Shown: piece after piece, positions 9,001 to 18,300 of the stretch
Position numbering within the stretch: position 1 is the stretch's first letter
How the letters are laid out: every line of letters begins with the position of its first letter
Origin: a virus
DNA: 64,000 nucleotides
Direction: 5' to 3' (one strand)
Virus record (IMG/VR): IMGVR_UViG_3300003690_003063
Coordinates: 1-64,000 of that record
The notes under the pieces: generated by a model
What the model saw: the letters and a program-made list of their open reading frames with translations, nothing else
Databases searched by the model: none
Told to the model about the DNA's origin: nothing
Program-made: the position numbers and the translations under genes

Positions 9001-11485
9001 AGCAGCTGCCAATCCCACAACCTTTGAAGCAACTTTAACATTTCCCCCATACAGCGGAGCCCCGGGCGCACCTTTTATTTCGCTTGAAATTCTCCCGGGC
9101 ACTGCCGAGTATTACGGATCTCTTGGTCCGACATTGGCAGGCACTTATGATTTAACAAATCGAGATACTGCCACTTATCCTGGGATTCTTGATTGGACTA
9201 CTGCTGTAAGCACCCCGGGCCCGAGCTGGCAAATTTACAATATGAATCCTCTAATAGCTGAATTGGTCGATGAACTTCCTGAAACCGCGCCGAATATCGG
9301 CGGCAACATCGAGAGTGTTATCCCGGCCGTTGGCGCAGTCCCGGGCCCCTTTAGAATGGTGGCCGCCGGGACACTGTATCCATCAGTCTATATGCACGCA
9401 CTTAAAAATATGTATACCTATATGTTGAACAATGGAGCCTTTAGCGAATATAAACTCAGCCGGCTAAACTTCTTTAAGGACAATACCAACTGTAACCCCG
9501 AAAATGTGGGCGATCTTATGGATATTGATGGCATTATAGATCAGATGACACAAGAGTTTGCCATTTCCGCTTGCGAAGATGGCGATAATGTTCAGGTTAA
9601 AGTAAAAAATATGGTGAGATACGGGATTGTAAATCTTTTGATACAAGCACATCTTGTGGAATTCGTCGTAAGTAATATAATAACGTTTTCGGCCTTTAAT
9701 TTAGATGATATATTTGCTCCGAAGTACGGAATTCGTAAGTTTGTAGTCGAGGGGGTAACAAAGGCTGTAAGCGACATCGTTACTACGACTAGTACCACAT
9801 TGGGTCAAACTAGTTTAAATGGGGTAATTCGGGCCTATTTTTCTCGACGCCTTCAGAGACCATCAGTAATCGCTGCTGGTGGAATAATATCTTCCGATAG
9901 CTCAATTGAAATTGATCCTGACGACGATATTCTTTCAATCCCAATGAGCACATTGGTGGCATTTTTGGTAGACGAAAGAATAACTTATGAGTGGTCATCG
10001 GGGGACAGGAATACAATTAAATCAATTAGCAATATTATTGATCCGACTGGCAACCGACCCTCTCTAGATGATATTTTTCTGAGCGAGATCGTTGGGATGT
10101 ATCCTAAATATAAGCGAAGCGACTTTACAGTGACTATTGGCGAGGGCGGCTTTGATATAGCCCAGGTACACACAATACTCGGGAGTGATTTTGAATGGTA
10201 TCCTGGCGACATCCGTAATCCCCTCGATTCCAGTCGACCTATCACCGCCGGCGCCGTGTTTTTTAGTCGGACGGTAACCTATATCGACGATTCCGGGAAC
10301 CAGGTCACCGCATGTGGGCCAGAGGCATTCGATCTTGTCGGCACCGGCCCAGGCTCGGTGTCGATCAGCAGCAATAATATCTGGCTGCCGGCGAAGAATA
10401 ATACGAATTTCCAGAAATCATATGGGCTTTATTATATTCTTCCGAACCTGGGCGTCCTTAATAATTATCCGGACTTTGATTCATCTGATACATCTACATG
10501 GGTTCCTTTGTGGAATTCGGGCCCTGTAGGGGAACTCTATGACCCCGCGGCCGTCACTCAGCAAACTGCTCAACGCCTCCATGCGCTGCAATGGTTCGCC
10601 GGACACAAGATGTCGATCGAGGCTGGGACGTACGGCGTTAATCCTGTGACTATGTCTGAAATTCTTGCCTTCGAACAGGCCAACTTGGCGATAATGAGCG
10701 GCCCGGGCCCCAGCGTGATGTTAAATCAAATTTTAAGCAAAGACGCCCTCTTTATAATAGCCAATCTTCACAGTATGGCTTTGACTCTCGAATATTTTCC
10801 CGATGTGGGCGCAGCCTTTGAAACTACCAAAATCGCAATTTTAAATCTTTTAAATTCAGTTAATCGATCCGAGCAGCAGCCGCAACCTTCTCGGCCCGGG
10901 GTGGTTCAAAGAATTGCTAATGAAACGGCAACCGGTGGGGACAGCAATCTTGATAGTTTAATGAGGGAGATAATGCTTAAAGTATTGAGAGAGACACCGA
11001 TTGCTATCTTAAAGGGTTTGGTAGAGCTTATTGATCCGCATATAGCTATTTCAAAGTTGATCAGAGACATTACAGGAATGGGCTTCTCCGCGGCCGCAGA
11101 TGCTATAGATCAATCGCTTGCTGTCCTCCCAGGCCCCGGAGGCGATGCGTTAAGGGATGCTGACATAAAAGCTAAAGATATTTTGGGTATAGCATTCTGT
11201 GGACTAAACGTAGCAAATCAGGCAATAACGCATGCGGCTACCAATGCCACGGGAACTGCTGAGGACATCGAAGCCGCGGGTCCCCTTTTGGGTCCCAACT
11301 TCAGTATGAAGGGCGTAGATTTTACCGGGAGTGTTGCTGGTCTCTTTATGGCGCCTCCAAGTCCTTTCGGTATTATCTATTTGCTCTTAATGATGCTCTC
11401 AAATCTGGAAATACCAATAGATGACGAAGGCGACGAGCAACCAGAATTGAATGCAGCTGATCAATCCGATCCAAATGTGTGCTAA
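6080..11485 (+). CDS. Giant tail/baseplate-region virion protein (1801 aa)
   Basis: An 1801-residue protein that I do not recognise as a named family. It lies between the hub-like genes and the gp25/gp6 wedge genes and starts one base after the preceding stop. There are amphipathic and hydrophobic stretches (for example residues 510-535 with DIILGALANAAFSIIKAL, and near the C-terminus FGIIYLLLMML), long helical parts and a beta-rich middle (about 920-1100) with a proline- and glycine-rich composition. The C-terminal 20 residues are acidic. It is not a typical tape measure, which would be more uniformly helical, although a role spanning hub and tube cannot be excluded. No signal peptide. A 37-base gap follows, the largest inside the tail block apart from the one before 36638. 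Confidence 0.75.
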   Translation: MGDTPTSISAIKMNTFYSKNGPKIPFSETFKGAGYSQTFYYVVIKIDNTASWMTSDVTSLGEANQNSALKSKAIDYFIEHYLPGFYPFVKGIQTTAEQTDYGSAYTTLRSEIESTLSAFNFRIPPAQKPKVIYSTEYPFVENASSAGVPDASQGIIRYNNYRNHGSAATYTKIDLSTMPLNQGSFEGFMATFSNQLNNFPGQISLDLNANMLKTSVEKILQLMIKELTNIMSLEKISAYQHGDYLEIGFSESTRITVVNFKISGTDGELTTGFITNTEYNGFLSDPLTLITLKNYEDILVDSQQSSRLGEQSSFTGWIDRLGGTSDGSGTYTPDNALGPWNNIFAGREGEDPIDIRDVQRIEKIFSTFKSSKQLQEIENYVSDPKVRKQALQQEKAKRINAGIAMADVIDKALKFEFPLAGLGDTKEGRIINQIINQFGIQELAKEALICLTQGAGVSLSRISTAVKNELLSMSSAPMYTAPTNPPNALKKPDLGDFKAYFSISGDPPLWRQILDIILGALANAAFSIIKALADMFKYNCADLWAGDIGAMDAGEELLSMMNPQTDRTEVPAIDGGIDPEFWPDPSTDHMEHIQNCFFRFGFSDTQAGFLYLSVVSTILSPTEICKLFNSPGDVDQETFDRILEFNENYDDSAVRDNMANYSAISTFFSCASSQVDTTTLCNTYINDVVARLEKRDCPICLDEGALALDPAIAELVNIIDGGITIEIPPIDFLCPESEQYLDNPIIKNTIPNLMYTLVESIGLYMGSSIEGARQAMLEPVVTTQINAALAGALAAAGVVQEPSEFDPEVLDVLMNIFTTISDTLNAMNDPALCPDLDLSKIPQIVEVLEAITMGADLAAVITEASAEAAAEIAEKLEGVQANAAEGTNVAASPYVTYRFNEGYKNRFRYAIDPMVYTYDVGTGRTAGAPAPAASLIPTMNEMDLNVMTSDYSSWNSTAYGQLQLRFNFNRRGEVAAANPTTFEATLTFPPYSGAPGAPFISLEILPGTAEYYGSLGPTLAGTYDLTNRDTATYPGILDWTTAVSTPGPSWQIYNMNPLIAELVDELPETAPNIGGNIESVIPAVGAVPGPFRMVAAGTLYPSVYMHALKNMYTYMLNNGAFSEYKLSRLNFFKDNTNCNPENVGDLMDIDGIIDQMTQEFAISACEDGDNVQVKVKNMVRYGIVNLLIQAHLVEFVVSNIITFSAFNLDDIFAPKYGIRKFVVEGVTKAVSDIVTTTSTTLGQTSLNGVIRAYFSRRLQRPSVIAAGGIISSDSSIEIDPDDDILSIPMSTLVAFLVDERITYEWSSGDRNTIKSISNIIDPTGNRPSLDDIFLSEIVGMYPKYKRSDFTVTIGEGGFDIAQVHTILGSDFEWYPGDIRNPLDSSRPITAGAVFFSRTVTYIDDSGNQVTACGPEAFDLVGTGPGSVSISSNNIWLPAKNNTNFQKSYGLYYILPNLGVLNNYPDFDSSDTSTWVPLWNSGPVGELYDPAAVTQQTAQRLHALQWFAGHKMSIEAGTYGVNPVTMSEILAFEQANLAIMSGPGPSVMLNQILSKDALFIIANLHSMALTLEYFPDVGAAFETTKIAILNLLNSVNRSEQQPQPSRPGVVQRIANETATGGDSNLDSLMREIMLKVLRETPIAILKGLVELIDPHIAISKLIRDITGMGFSAAADAIDQSLAVLPGPGGDALRDADIKAKDILGIAFCGLNVANQAITHAATNATGTAEDIEAAGPLLGPNFSMKGVDFTGSVAGLFMAPPSPFGIIYLLLMMLSNLEIPIDDEGDEQPELNAADQSDPNVC

Positions 11486-11522
11486 AAAGACACGAAGAGA
11501 GTATTTATAGAGAGGGTTTTTC

Positions 11523-11924
11523 ATGTCGTCAGGTTTAGCAGTTAGATTGCCACTTATGGTGGACAGTGTTTTTGGTCCGTATAATCTTATTACGGATTTT
11601 GGGGATTTAGCTTCTCAAAATTTAAAAATGTTAATTTTAACGAATCCGGGCGAACGCATGATGGACACCAGCTTTGGGGTTGGCCTGCGCCGATGGTTAT
11701 TTGAGCAAAATGCTCAGTCTACTTATGCGAGCATTGAAGGGGAGATTATGGCACAAGTTAGACGTTATCTTCCTTATGTTGCTATAGAGCGTGTAGATTT
11801 TATGGCGCCCGAAGGTAACCCCGAGTTATTTCCTAATCAAATCATTGTAAAGATTTACTTTGAAGTTGTTCCACTTAAGTTATCCTCGGTCCTGGAAATA
11901 GATGTTAATACTAGCATCAACTAA
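11523..11924 (+). CDS. gp25: Baseplate wedge protein, T4 gp25-type (GPW/gp25)
   Basis: A 133-residue protein of the gp25 family. The conserved core is NPGERMMDTSFGVGLRRWLFE at about residues 41-61, with Glu44-Arg45 corresponding to the EPR motif that anchors the sheath-initiation fold. gp25 sits in the wedge core and links the baseplate to the contractile sheath, so the virion has a contractile tail. The ATG at 11523 follows an AGAGGG ribosome site in a short intergenic gap, and the gp6-type gene follows after 23 bases, the usual order. Confidence 0.9.
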   Translation: MSSGLAVRLPLMVDSVFGPYNLITDFGDLASQNLKMLILTNPGERMMDTSFGVGLRRWLFEQNAQSTYASIEGEIMAQVRRYLPYVAIERVDFMAPEGNPELFPNQIIVKIYFEVVPLKLSSVLEIDVNTSIN

Positions 11925-11947
11925 TTATATTGGAGTTGGTAATCTAA

Positions 11948-13741
11948 ATGGCAAAGAAACTTACACGAATAGACTATACGAGCCGCGACTTTGACTCAAT
12001 CCGCCGAGACTTAGAAAATTTCGCTAAGAGGTATTACCCCAATACCTATAAAGATTTTAATCAAGCTTCGTTTGGTTCATTAATGCTCGATACGGTAGCA
12101 TACGTGGGCGATATCTTATCTTTTTATTTAGACTACCAAACAAATGAAAGTTTTTTAGATTCAGCCATTGAATATAACAATGTGGCCCGTCTCGCGCGCC
12201 AACTAGGTTATAAATTAAAGACATCCCCCGCATCTTATGGTATCTTAACCTTTTATATAGAAGTCCCGGCGACCCTAAACGGAGTAGGGGTTAATAGCGA
12301 CTTAATTCCAGTTCTTCAGGCCGGTACCACACTTTCATCTACTGGAGGCGGCTTCTATACTTTATTGGATGATATTGACTTTTCAGAGGAGAATAATCAG
12401 GTTGTTGTCGGCTCGGCCGACGGGGCTTCTGGTGTTCCACAAACGTATGTCATTCGAGCAACCGGCCGCGCCGTCTCTGGTCGCGGTGCGGTAGAGAGTA
12501 TTAAAGTGGGAGATTTCCAAAGATTTCTAAAATTTCAACTAGCTGCAGCTAATATTAGCAATGTTATACGAGTTGTAGACACCGAGGGCAATGAATATTT
12601 TGAAGTAGACCATCTTTCACAAAATATAGTTTATAAAGCACTTCGAAATTCGTCAGCTTCCCGCACCACTGTGCCTAATTTATTACGAGCCGTCCCGGTA
12701 CCTCGCCGCTTTGTGGTTGAAACCATAAACGGCCAGACATTTATACAGTTTGGGTATGGGTCGAACGACTCTCAGTTATCTAATCGAGTGGTTGATCCCA
12801 CCGAGTTGGTATTGGATCTTAATGGCCGAACCTATACCACAGATTTAGATTTTGACCCCACTAACCTTATTAGTACCGATAAATTTGGTATCGCCCCATC
12901 GAGCACTACTCTGACTATTGATTATAGATTCAATACTACCGGCGACGTTAATGCTTCGATCAATTCGATTACTACCGTTGTAACTCCACGCTTTAAATTT
13001 CAGTCTCAAGGTTCTATCTCACGAGCAGATAGGTCGAATGTACAATCATCTTTAGAGGTTACAAACGAAGAGCCTTTTGTTGGTAGTATTAGTCTTCCGT
13101 CTTCTGAAGAAATACGGCAAAGAGCATATAGTTACTTCGCAACACAAAACAGAGCCGTAACCGCGCAGGATTATCAGGCCATTATTTATGGCATGCCGGC
13201 AAAATTTGGAATGATCAAGCGGTGTAACATAGCAAAAGATTCAGCAGAGTTCAAAAGAAATATAAATGCCTATATTATATCAGAGACGAATGCGGGGAAG
13301 CTGACGCCAGCCAATACCACTCTCAAAAACAATCTTAAAAATTGGCTGCTTCAATACAAAATGATTAATGATACAATTGATATCATAGACGCAACCATCG
13401 TTAATTTTGGTGTAGAATATGAAATTTTGATTGATATGTCCGCCAATAAGTACACCGTTATTAACCTTTGTAATAGTGCCCTTGTTTCACTATATTCTCA
13501 AAAAATGGAAGTAGCAGGAGCAATTTATATTACGGATGTCTATAGAGCCCTCCAAAAAGTCGACGGCGTCCTCGATGTAACGTCCGTCGAGATCATCTTG
13601 AAAAACGGAGGCATATACTCAGAATCTAGCTATGATATGGAACTCGCCCTATCTGCTGACGGTCGAAGAATTTTAGGAGAAAAGAATGTAATTTTTGAAC
13701 TTAAGTATGCCAATATTGATATTAAGGGAAGCGTTAGATAA
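11948..13741 (+). CDS. gp6: Baseplate wedge protein, T4 gp6-type (baseplate J-like)
   Basis: A 597-residue protein with the N-terminal signature of gp6/baseplate-J proteins: TRIDYTSRDFDSIRRDL, followed by the ASFGSLMLDTVAYVGDILSFYLDYQTNESFLD segment in which the wedge dimerisation helices lie, and the ARQLGYK motif. gp6 forms the inner ring of the baseplate that holds the wedges. The C-terminal part (about 380-560) carries the AQDYQAIIYGMP segment typical of the family. The stop overlaps the next ATG by one base. Length is close to that of T4 gp6 (660). Confidence 0.9.
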   Translation: MAKKLTRIDYTSRDFDSIRRDLENFAKRYYPNTYKDFNQASFGSLMLDTVAYVGDILSFYLDYQTNESFLDSAIEYNNVARLARQLGYKLKTSPASYGILTFYIEVPATLNGVGVNSDLIPVLQAGTTLSSTGGGFYTLLDDIDFSEENNQVVVGSADGASGVPQTYVIRATGRAVSGRGAVESIKVGDFQRFLKFQLAAANISNVIRVVDTEGNEYFEVDHLSQNIVYKALRNSSASRTTVPNLLRAVPVPRRFVVETINGQTFIQFGYGSNDSQLSNRVVDPTELVLDLNGRTYTTDLDFDPTNLISTDKFGIAPSSTTLTIDYRFNTTGDVNASINSITTVVTPRFKFQSQGSISRADRSNVQSSLEVTNEEPFVGSISLPSSEEIRQRAYSYFATQNRAVTAQDYQAIIYGMPAKFGMIKRCNIAKDSAEFKRNINAYIISETNAGKLTPANTTLKNNLKNWLLQYKMINDTIDIIDATIVNFGVEYEILIDMSANKYTVINLCNSALVSLYSQKMEVAGAIYITDVYRALQKVDGVLDVTSVEIILKNGGIYSESSYDMELALSADGRRILGEKNVIFELKYANIDIKGSVR

Positions 13742-15324
13742 TGGCGATTAAAAGATATACGGCTAGTGCGGATACCACCATCACAAATGCTTATGAGGCC
13801 AACCTGTCGACGCGGGGAACCGGCTCAAACATGGGATATGCTGACTCCCTAGAAGTATTCTCTATTTATGGTCAATTATCTGGATCTTCCGGAAGTGTAT
13901 ATCCGGGACAGTCTCAAGAACTTTCTCGTACTTTAATTAAGTTTCCCACAACAACAATTGCTGCAGACCGCACCGCCGGCACTATTCCTGCCAGTGGAAG
14001 CGTCAACTTCTATCTTAAGATGTTTAACGCGGAAACGCCCTTCACGCTACCCCAAGATTTTACTCTGGATATAATCCCAATCTCAAGCTCATGGGCCGAG
14101 GGAGTTGGGCTTGATATGGATAGCTATCAAGATCCGGGCGCCGCCAACTGGCTTTCGTCGAGCACAACAACGGCATGGACCAATATCGGAGGAGACTACA
14201 GGAGTGGATCAGATTTTGCTGGGTATACAAAAACTTTTGCATTAGGGTATGAAGATATAGAAACGGACGTTACACACCTGGTGGAGCGGTGGATGCAAAC
14301 TTCCGGCACCGCCCTTCATTTTGATAATTACGGGGTGGGAATAAAGCTTGACCCTACTCAGGAAGCTTATTATTCAAGCTCGGACGGTTTAAATACGGCC
14401 TACGGAAATGCGTTGGACAACCTCAATGGGTCGACCGACTCTTATTATACAAAGAAGTTTTTTGCGCGTTCGACGGAGTTTTTCTTTAAGCGCCCCGTTA
14501 TTGAGGCGCGCTGGGATAACCGTGTCAAAGATAATCGGGAAAACTTTTATTATTCGAGCTCCTTTGCACCCCTTATAGATAATCTTAATACCCTCTATAT
14601 GTATAACTATGTTCGTGGTCAGTTAACCAATCTTCCAGGAGTAGGAACAGGCTTACTAAATATTTCTTTTTATTCTAGTTCTGCTGGAATTGCCACCGCG
14701 TCGGCTTTATTATTAGCCGCAGGCGGTAATGTTGCCAGCGCGCTTGATACGAATGCTACGGGCGGTTGGGCGAGCACTGGAATTTACTCTTGTTCGGTTT
14801 CCATGACTGCCGCTACTACACGCCTACTGGCCGTCAACGATGTTTGGCACACTGCTAGCGAACCAGCAGGAACTCCAGCTATTCAATTTTATACCGGGTC
14901 TATCTATCCTGAATTGATGCCCACCTATGCGGCTGCTCCTACCTTTAATAGAGTTACAAGCTGTAAAAATCTTAAAAAATCATATTCTCAATCAGATAAA
15001 GCAAGGTTTAGATTTTTTGTGAGAAATAGAAATTGGAACCCCACCATTTACACGAAGGCGATTCAAAATAACCCTACTGATATAATCGTGAGCGCCTCTT
15101 ACTCTGTTGTCCGCGTAACGGACAACTACAGTGCCATCGGGTATGGGACCGGATCGGATTATAGTACTTATTTGTCATATGACAACGATGGTAATTATTT
15201 TGATCTAGATATGTCCCTCTTGGAACGTGGCTATATGTATGAGATTAAGCTATCTTATTATAATAATAGTATAGGCGCTTGGCAAGAGCAACCACAAACG
15301 TTTAAATTTAGAGTTGACGAATAA
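13741..15324 (+). CDS. Virion protein with DNRLRE-like beta domain
   Basis: A 527-residue beta-rich protein. The first about 200 residues follow the pattern of DNRLRE/CBM96-type domains: ADTTITNAYEANLSTRG, then SRTLIKFP, VNFYLKMFNAET, SSSWAEGVGLD and the ETDVTHLVERWM segment before a Phe-Gly stretch. In other proteins this domain is a surface or sugar-binding module. The C-terminal part is Tyr- and Ser-rich, like the other structural proteins here. Lying between gp6 and the giant protein, it is probably an outer baseplate or fibre-attachment component. Domain resemblance is by eye. Confidence 0.65.
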   Translation: MAIKRYTASADTTITNAYEANLSTRGTGSNMGYADSLEVFSIYGQLSGSSGSVYPGQSQELSRTLIKFPTTTIAADRTAGTIPASGSVNFYLKMFNAETPFTLPQDFTLDIIPISSSWAEGVGLDMDSYQDPGAANWLSSSTTTAWTNIGGDYRSGSDFAGYTKTFALGYEDIETDVTHLVERWMQTSGTALHFDNYGVGIKLDPTQEAYYSSSDGLNTAYGNALDNLNGSTDSYYTKKFFARSTEFFFKRPVIEARWDNRVKDNRENFYYSSSFAPLIDNLNTLYMYNYVRGQLTNLPGVGTGLLNISFYSSSAGIATASALLLAAGGNVASALDTNATGGWASTGIYSCSVSMTAATTRLLAVNDVWHTASEPAGTPAIQFYTGSIYPELMPTYAAAPTFNRVTSCKNLKKSYSQSDKARFRFFVRNRNWNPTIYTKAIQNNPTDIIVSASYSVVRVTDNYSAIGYGTGSDYSTYLSYDNDGNYFDLDMSLLERGYMYEIKLSYYNNSIGAWQEQPQTFKFRVDE

Positions 15325-15331
15325 TTAGTAC

Positions 15332-18300
15332 ATGAGCTTTAGAAGTCTATTTGATAAAGCAGTTACTGTTAAATCGCTAGCTAACAAGTCTGCTGAAGAA
15401 ATCGGTGCGCAAATAGAATCGGTAGGATACCATACCGAGGATATTTTGCATGAAGAGCGGTTTATTCCGCAGGTTGATTTTAGCAAGCCCGAAACTTTTG
15501 CTCGCTTTGGATCCGCTGAAGAATATTATGGCGAGTCAATTGATCGAATTATTGGGGATTATCCTTATGATGGGTCCCTACGTGAGCGTCTAAAGTGGGA
15601 AAATGAGTCCACCTATATTGATCTTCATATTTTAGACAATCTTTATCCTCGTACTACGGGCTGGATTACCATGTCAGCAGGAGGATACGGACCCCTGGAA
15701 GGTAGTATTACGGCTGACGGCTATGGAATGCCGACAAATGTAGAATATATCTATTTAGAGGGAGGTCCTCACCCAAGCCCTCATGGTACGAGCCCGTATA
15801 ATATTAATTTTACGGGATCAAATTATTTAGAGGCCACTAAAAATCGCCAATCCAACCTCAAGTTTGACTTAGCCAATAGCGGATCTACTGTAGAATTTTG
15901 GCTCAAGAAAGAAGAATTCCATCTAGATTCAACGAAGAAAGAAGTAATTTTCGATCTATGGAATCACGAAGACACCTCTTCGGCTGACTATGGTCGATTT
16001 CGTCTTGAGCTAAGCGGCGGCGGAGTCGTCCCCGCCGGCTCAAATCCAGTTTTACTTACGGTGATGTCGGGTACATTGGGCTTTGAGTCTACCTCAATTG
16101 CTCCTTCAACATTCGTAGCCTCCGATATCGTAGGCGGTTCCTGGAATCATTATGCAGTTTCTGTAAAAAATACAACGGGCGGTAAATCAGTACACTTTGA
16201 TCTTGGCAGCACTGATGCCATTAATATTGGCGAGGCTGATCTGTGGCAAGGACTTATTGGGGGCGCCGGCGACGCGGCCCTCCCGTGGACGTTATCTGCT
16301 TGGGTCTGGCTAGACTCGATACCCACCAGTGGCGAGCGCGAGATTATTAATTTCTCTAATTCCGATATCTCGCTGGTTTTGGATCCGGCCGGCACTGACA
16401 ATTTTGAGTTAGACATCGCCGGCGCCACGCGGGGCATAACCCGCAGCGGCACGATCTACGCACAGCGATGGTATCATCTTGTGGGAACCTTCGCGGGGGG
16501 GAATGACGGTGCCTTAACTTTCTACGTTAATGGCGAAGATGACAACAACGCCCACGCCACGGTGGATAATCCTACCGGCATCGCCGGCAGCGATTGTTAT
16601 ATCGGAAATCGTAACAGCCTCGCCGGCGCATTCCCGGGTTATATTGATGAGGTGGCAATATGGAACAAGGCCCTAAGTCTAGCTGAAGTTGAGGAAGTAT
16701 TTAATCACGGGGTGCCTCCAAATCTTTTAGGATTCGATAGTGCAGAAAATCTTATCGCTTGGTATCCTCTGGGTGATAATTCCACTGTAAAGCTTGATGG
16801 GACAAACGTACGTTCTGTTGACAATCAAGTTAGTGATATAGTAGGTGGCTACCATGGCTTCGGCGCCGGCGGCACTCTGTCGGGCTCGCAAGTGGTTGAT
16901 TACTCCCCTCTTAACAACTCGGTTACAACCAAATTTTATGTTAACGGAGAGCTTAAAAATGTAAAACAAATTAGTACGTGCCCGCCAGGATCGGCCCGGG
17001 CAGTAGATGTCCTAACGGGCTCCCTTGCGCAGATTGATAGTCCAATTGTAGCAAGAATTGGAAGCTTGATATGTTCACCAGCAGGATCCTCGGCCCTCAC
17101 TGGATCTGGCAAGCTGATGGCGGGCCTAGATGAATTTAGGTACTGGAAGGCATATCGAAGTTCAAAAGATATTGGTCGCTTCTGGTTCACGCAGGTTGGT
17201 GGCGGCACCAATAATGATCCGGAGCCTTTTATTGATACTCAAGAAAAGGTGAATACCAATCTAGGTGTTTATTACAAATTCAACGAGGGCATCACGGGCT
17301 ACGCTTCCATCGACAGCACTATTTTAGATTATTCTGGGCGTGTTACCAATGGGCTATGGGCCGGGTTTACATCTTCAGCCTCCCCTCGAAATACCGGATC
17401 CGCAATTGTTTCCTCTAGTGCGGCTATCAAGGAGTTTGAAGACCCGATCATTTATGCCTTACATCCCGAGGTCGTGACTCTTAAAACTAATTTACAAGAG
17501 TCTGGCTCCGCTTATGATATAAACAATAATTCAGCAATCTATAATTCTATCCCAGCTTGGATTACGGAAGAGGACGAAGAGGGCCAGAAACAATTAAGAT
17601 ATCTTACGCAAATAATGGGAAGTTATTTTGATACCCTACATCTTCAGATGGACACTCTCAATCAGTTTAGAGATATTTCATATGTAAGTGGATCAGAAAA
17701 GCCGCTGCCGTTCTCAGCAAAAATGTTGAACTCTAATGGATTTGTGTCTCCTGAAATCTTTTTGGATGCCGATATCTTAGAAGTTTTAGATGATCGAAGC
17801 GAAGACCGAATATACGCAAAAAGTTTGAATGATATCAAGAACTTAATCTATAAAAATATTTACAATAATCTTATTTATATATATAAATCTAAGGGGACTG
17901 AAAAGAGTTTTAGGAACCTTATTCGCTGTTTTGGTATCGATGACGAATTAATAAAATTAAATCTTTATGCTAGCAACACTACCTACGAATACCGCGAGAA
18001 TCGCCGGAATGTTGTTGTCGCTGATAAAATAATTAACTTTAATACAACGGGTAATACGGCCGCCGTTATTTATAGCTCAAATACGGCCTCGGCTGTGGAT
18101 CCTACTGCTTCGCCGCCTTCTTATACGATTTCTGATACTGCGGCGTTTATTACTTCTAGCGCACTCTTGACAGGAGGATATGCCACCACTCTTGAAACTG
18201 ATGTGTTTTTCCCCCTGAAGAAAGAGCAATCAGATAACACATATCATGGCACCAACCGGTTGAGCGCATCATTGTTTGGGCTCCATAGAGTTAAGCCGCG

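Noticed and set aside
11502-11509. TATTTATA before the gp25-type gene (and again at 36615-36622), resembling a T4 late promoter
   Set aside because: Both are followed almost at once by the AGAGGG ribosome site and the ATG. A start 6-7 bases downstream would remove the ribosome site from the transcript. The same octamer also occurs inside genes, for example at 2130.
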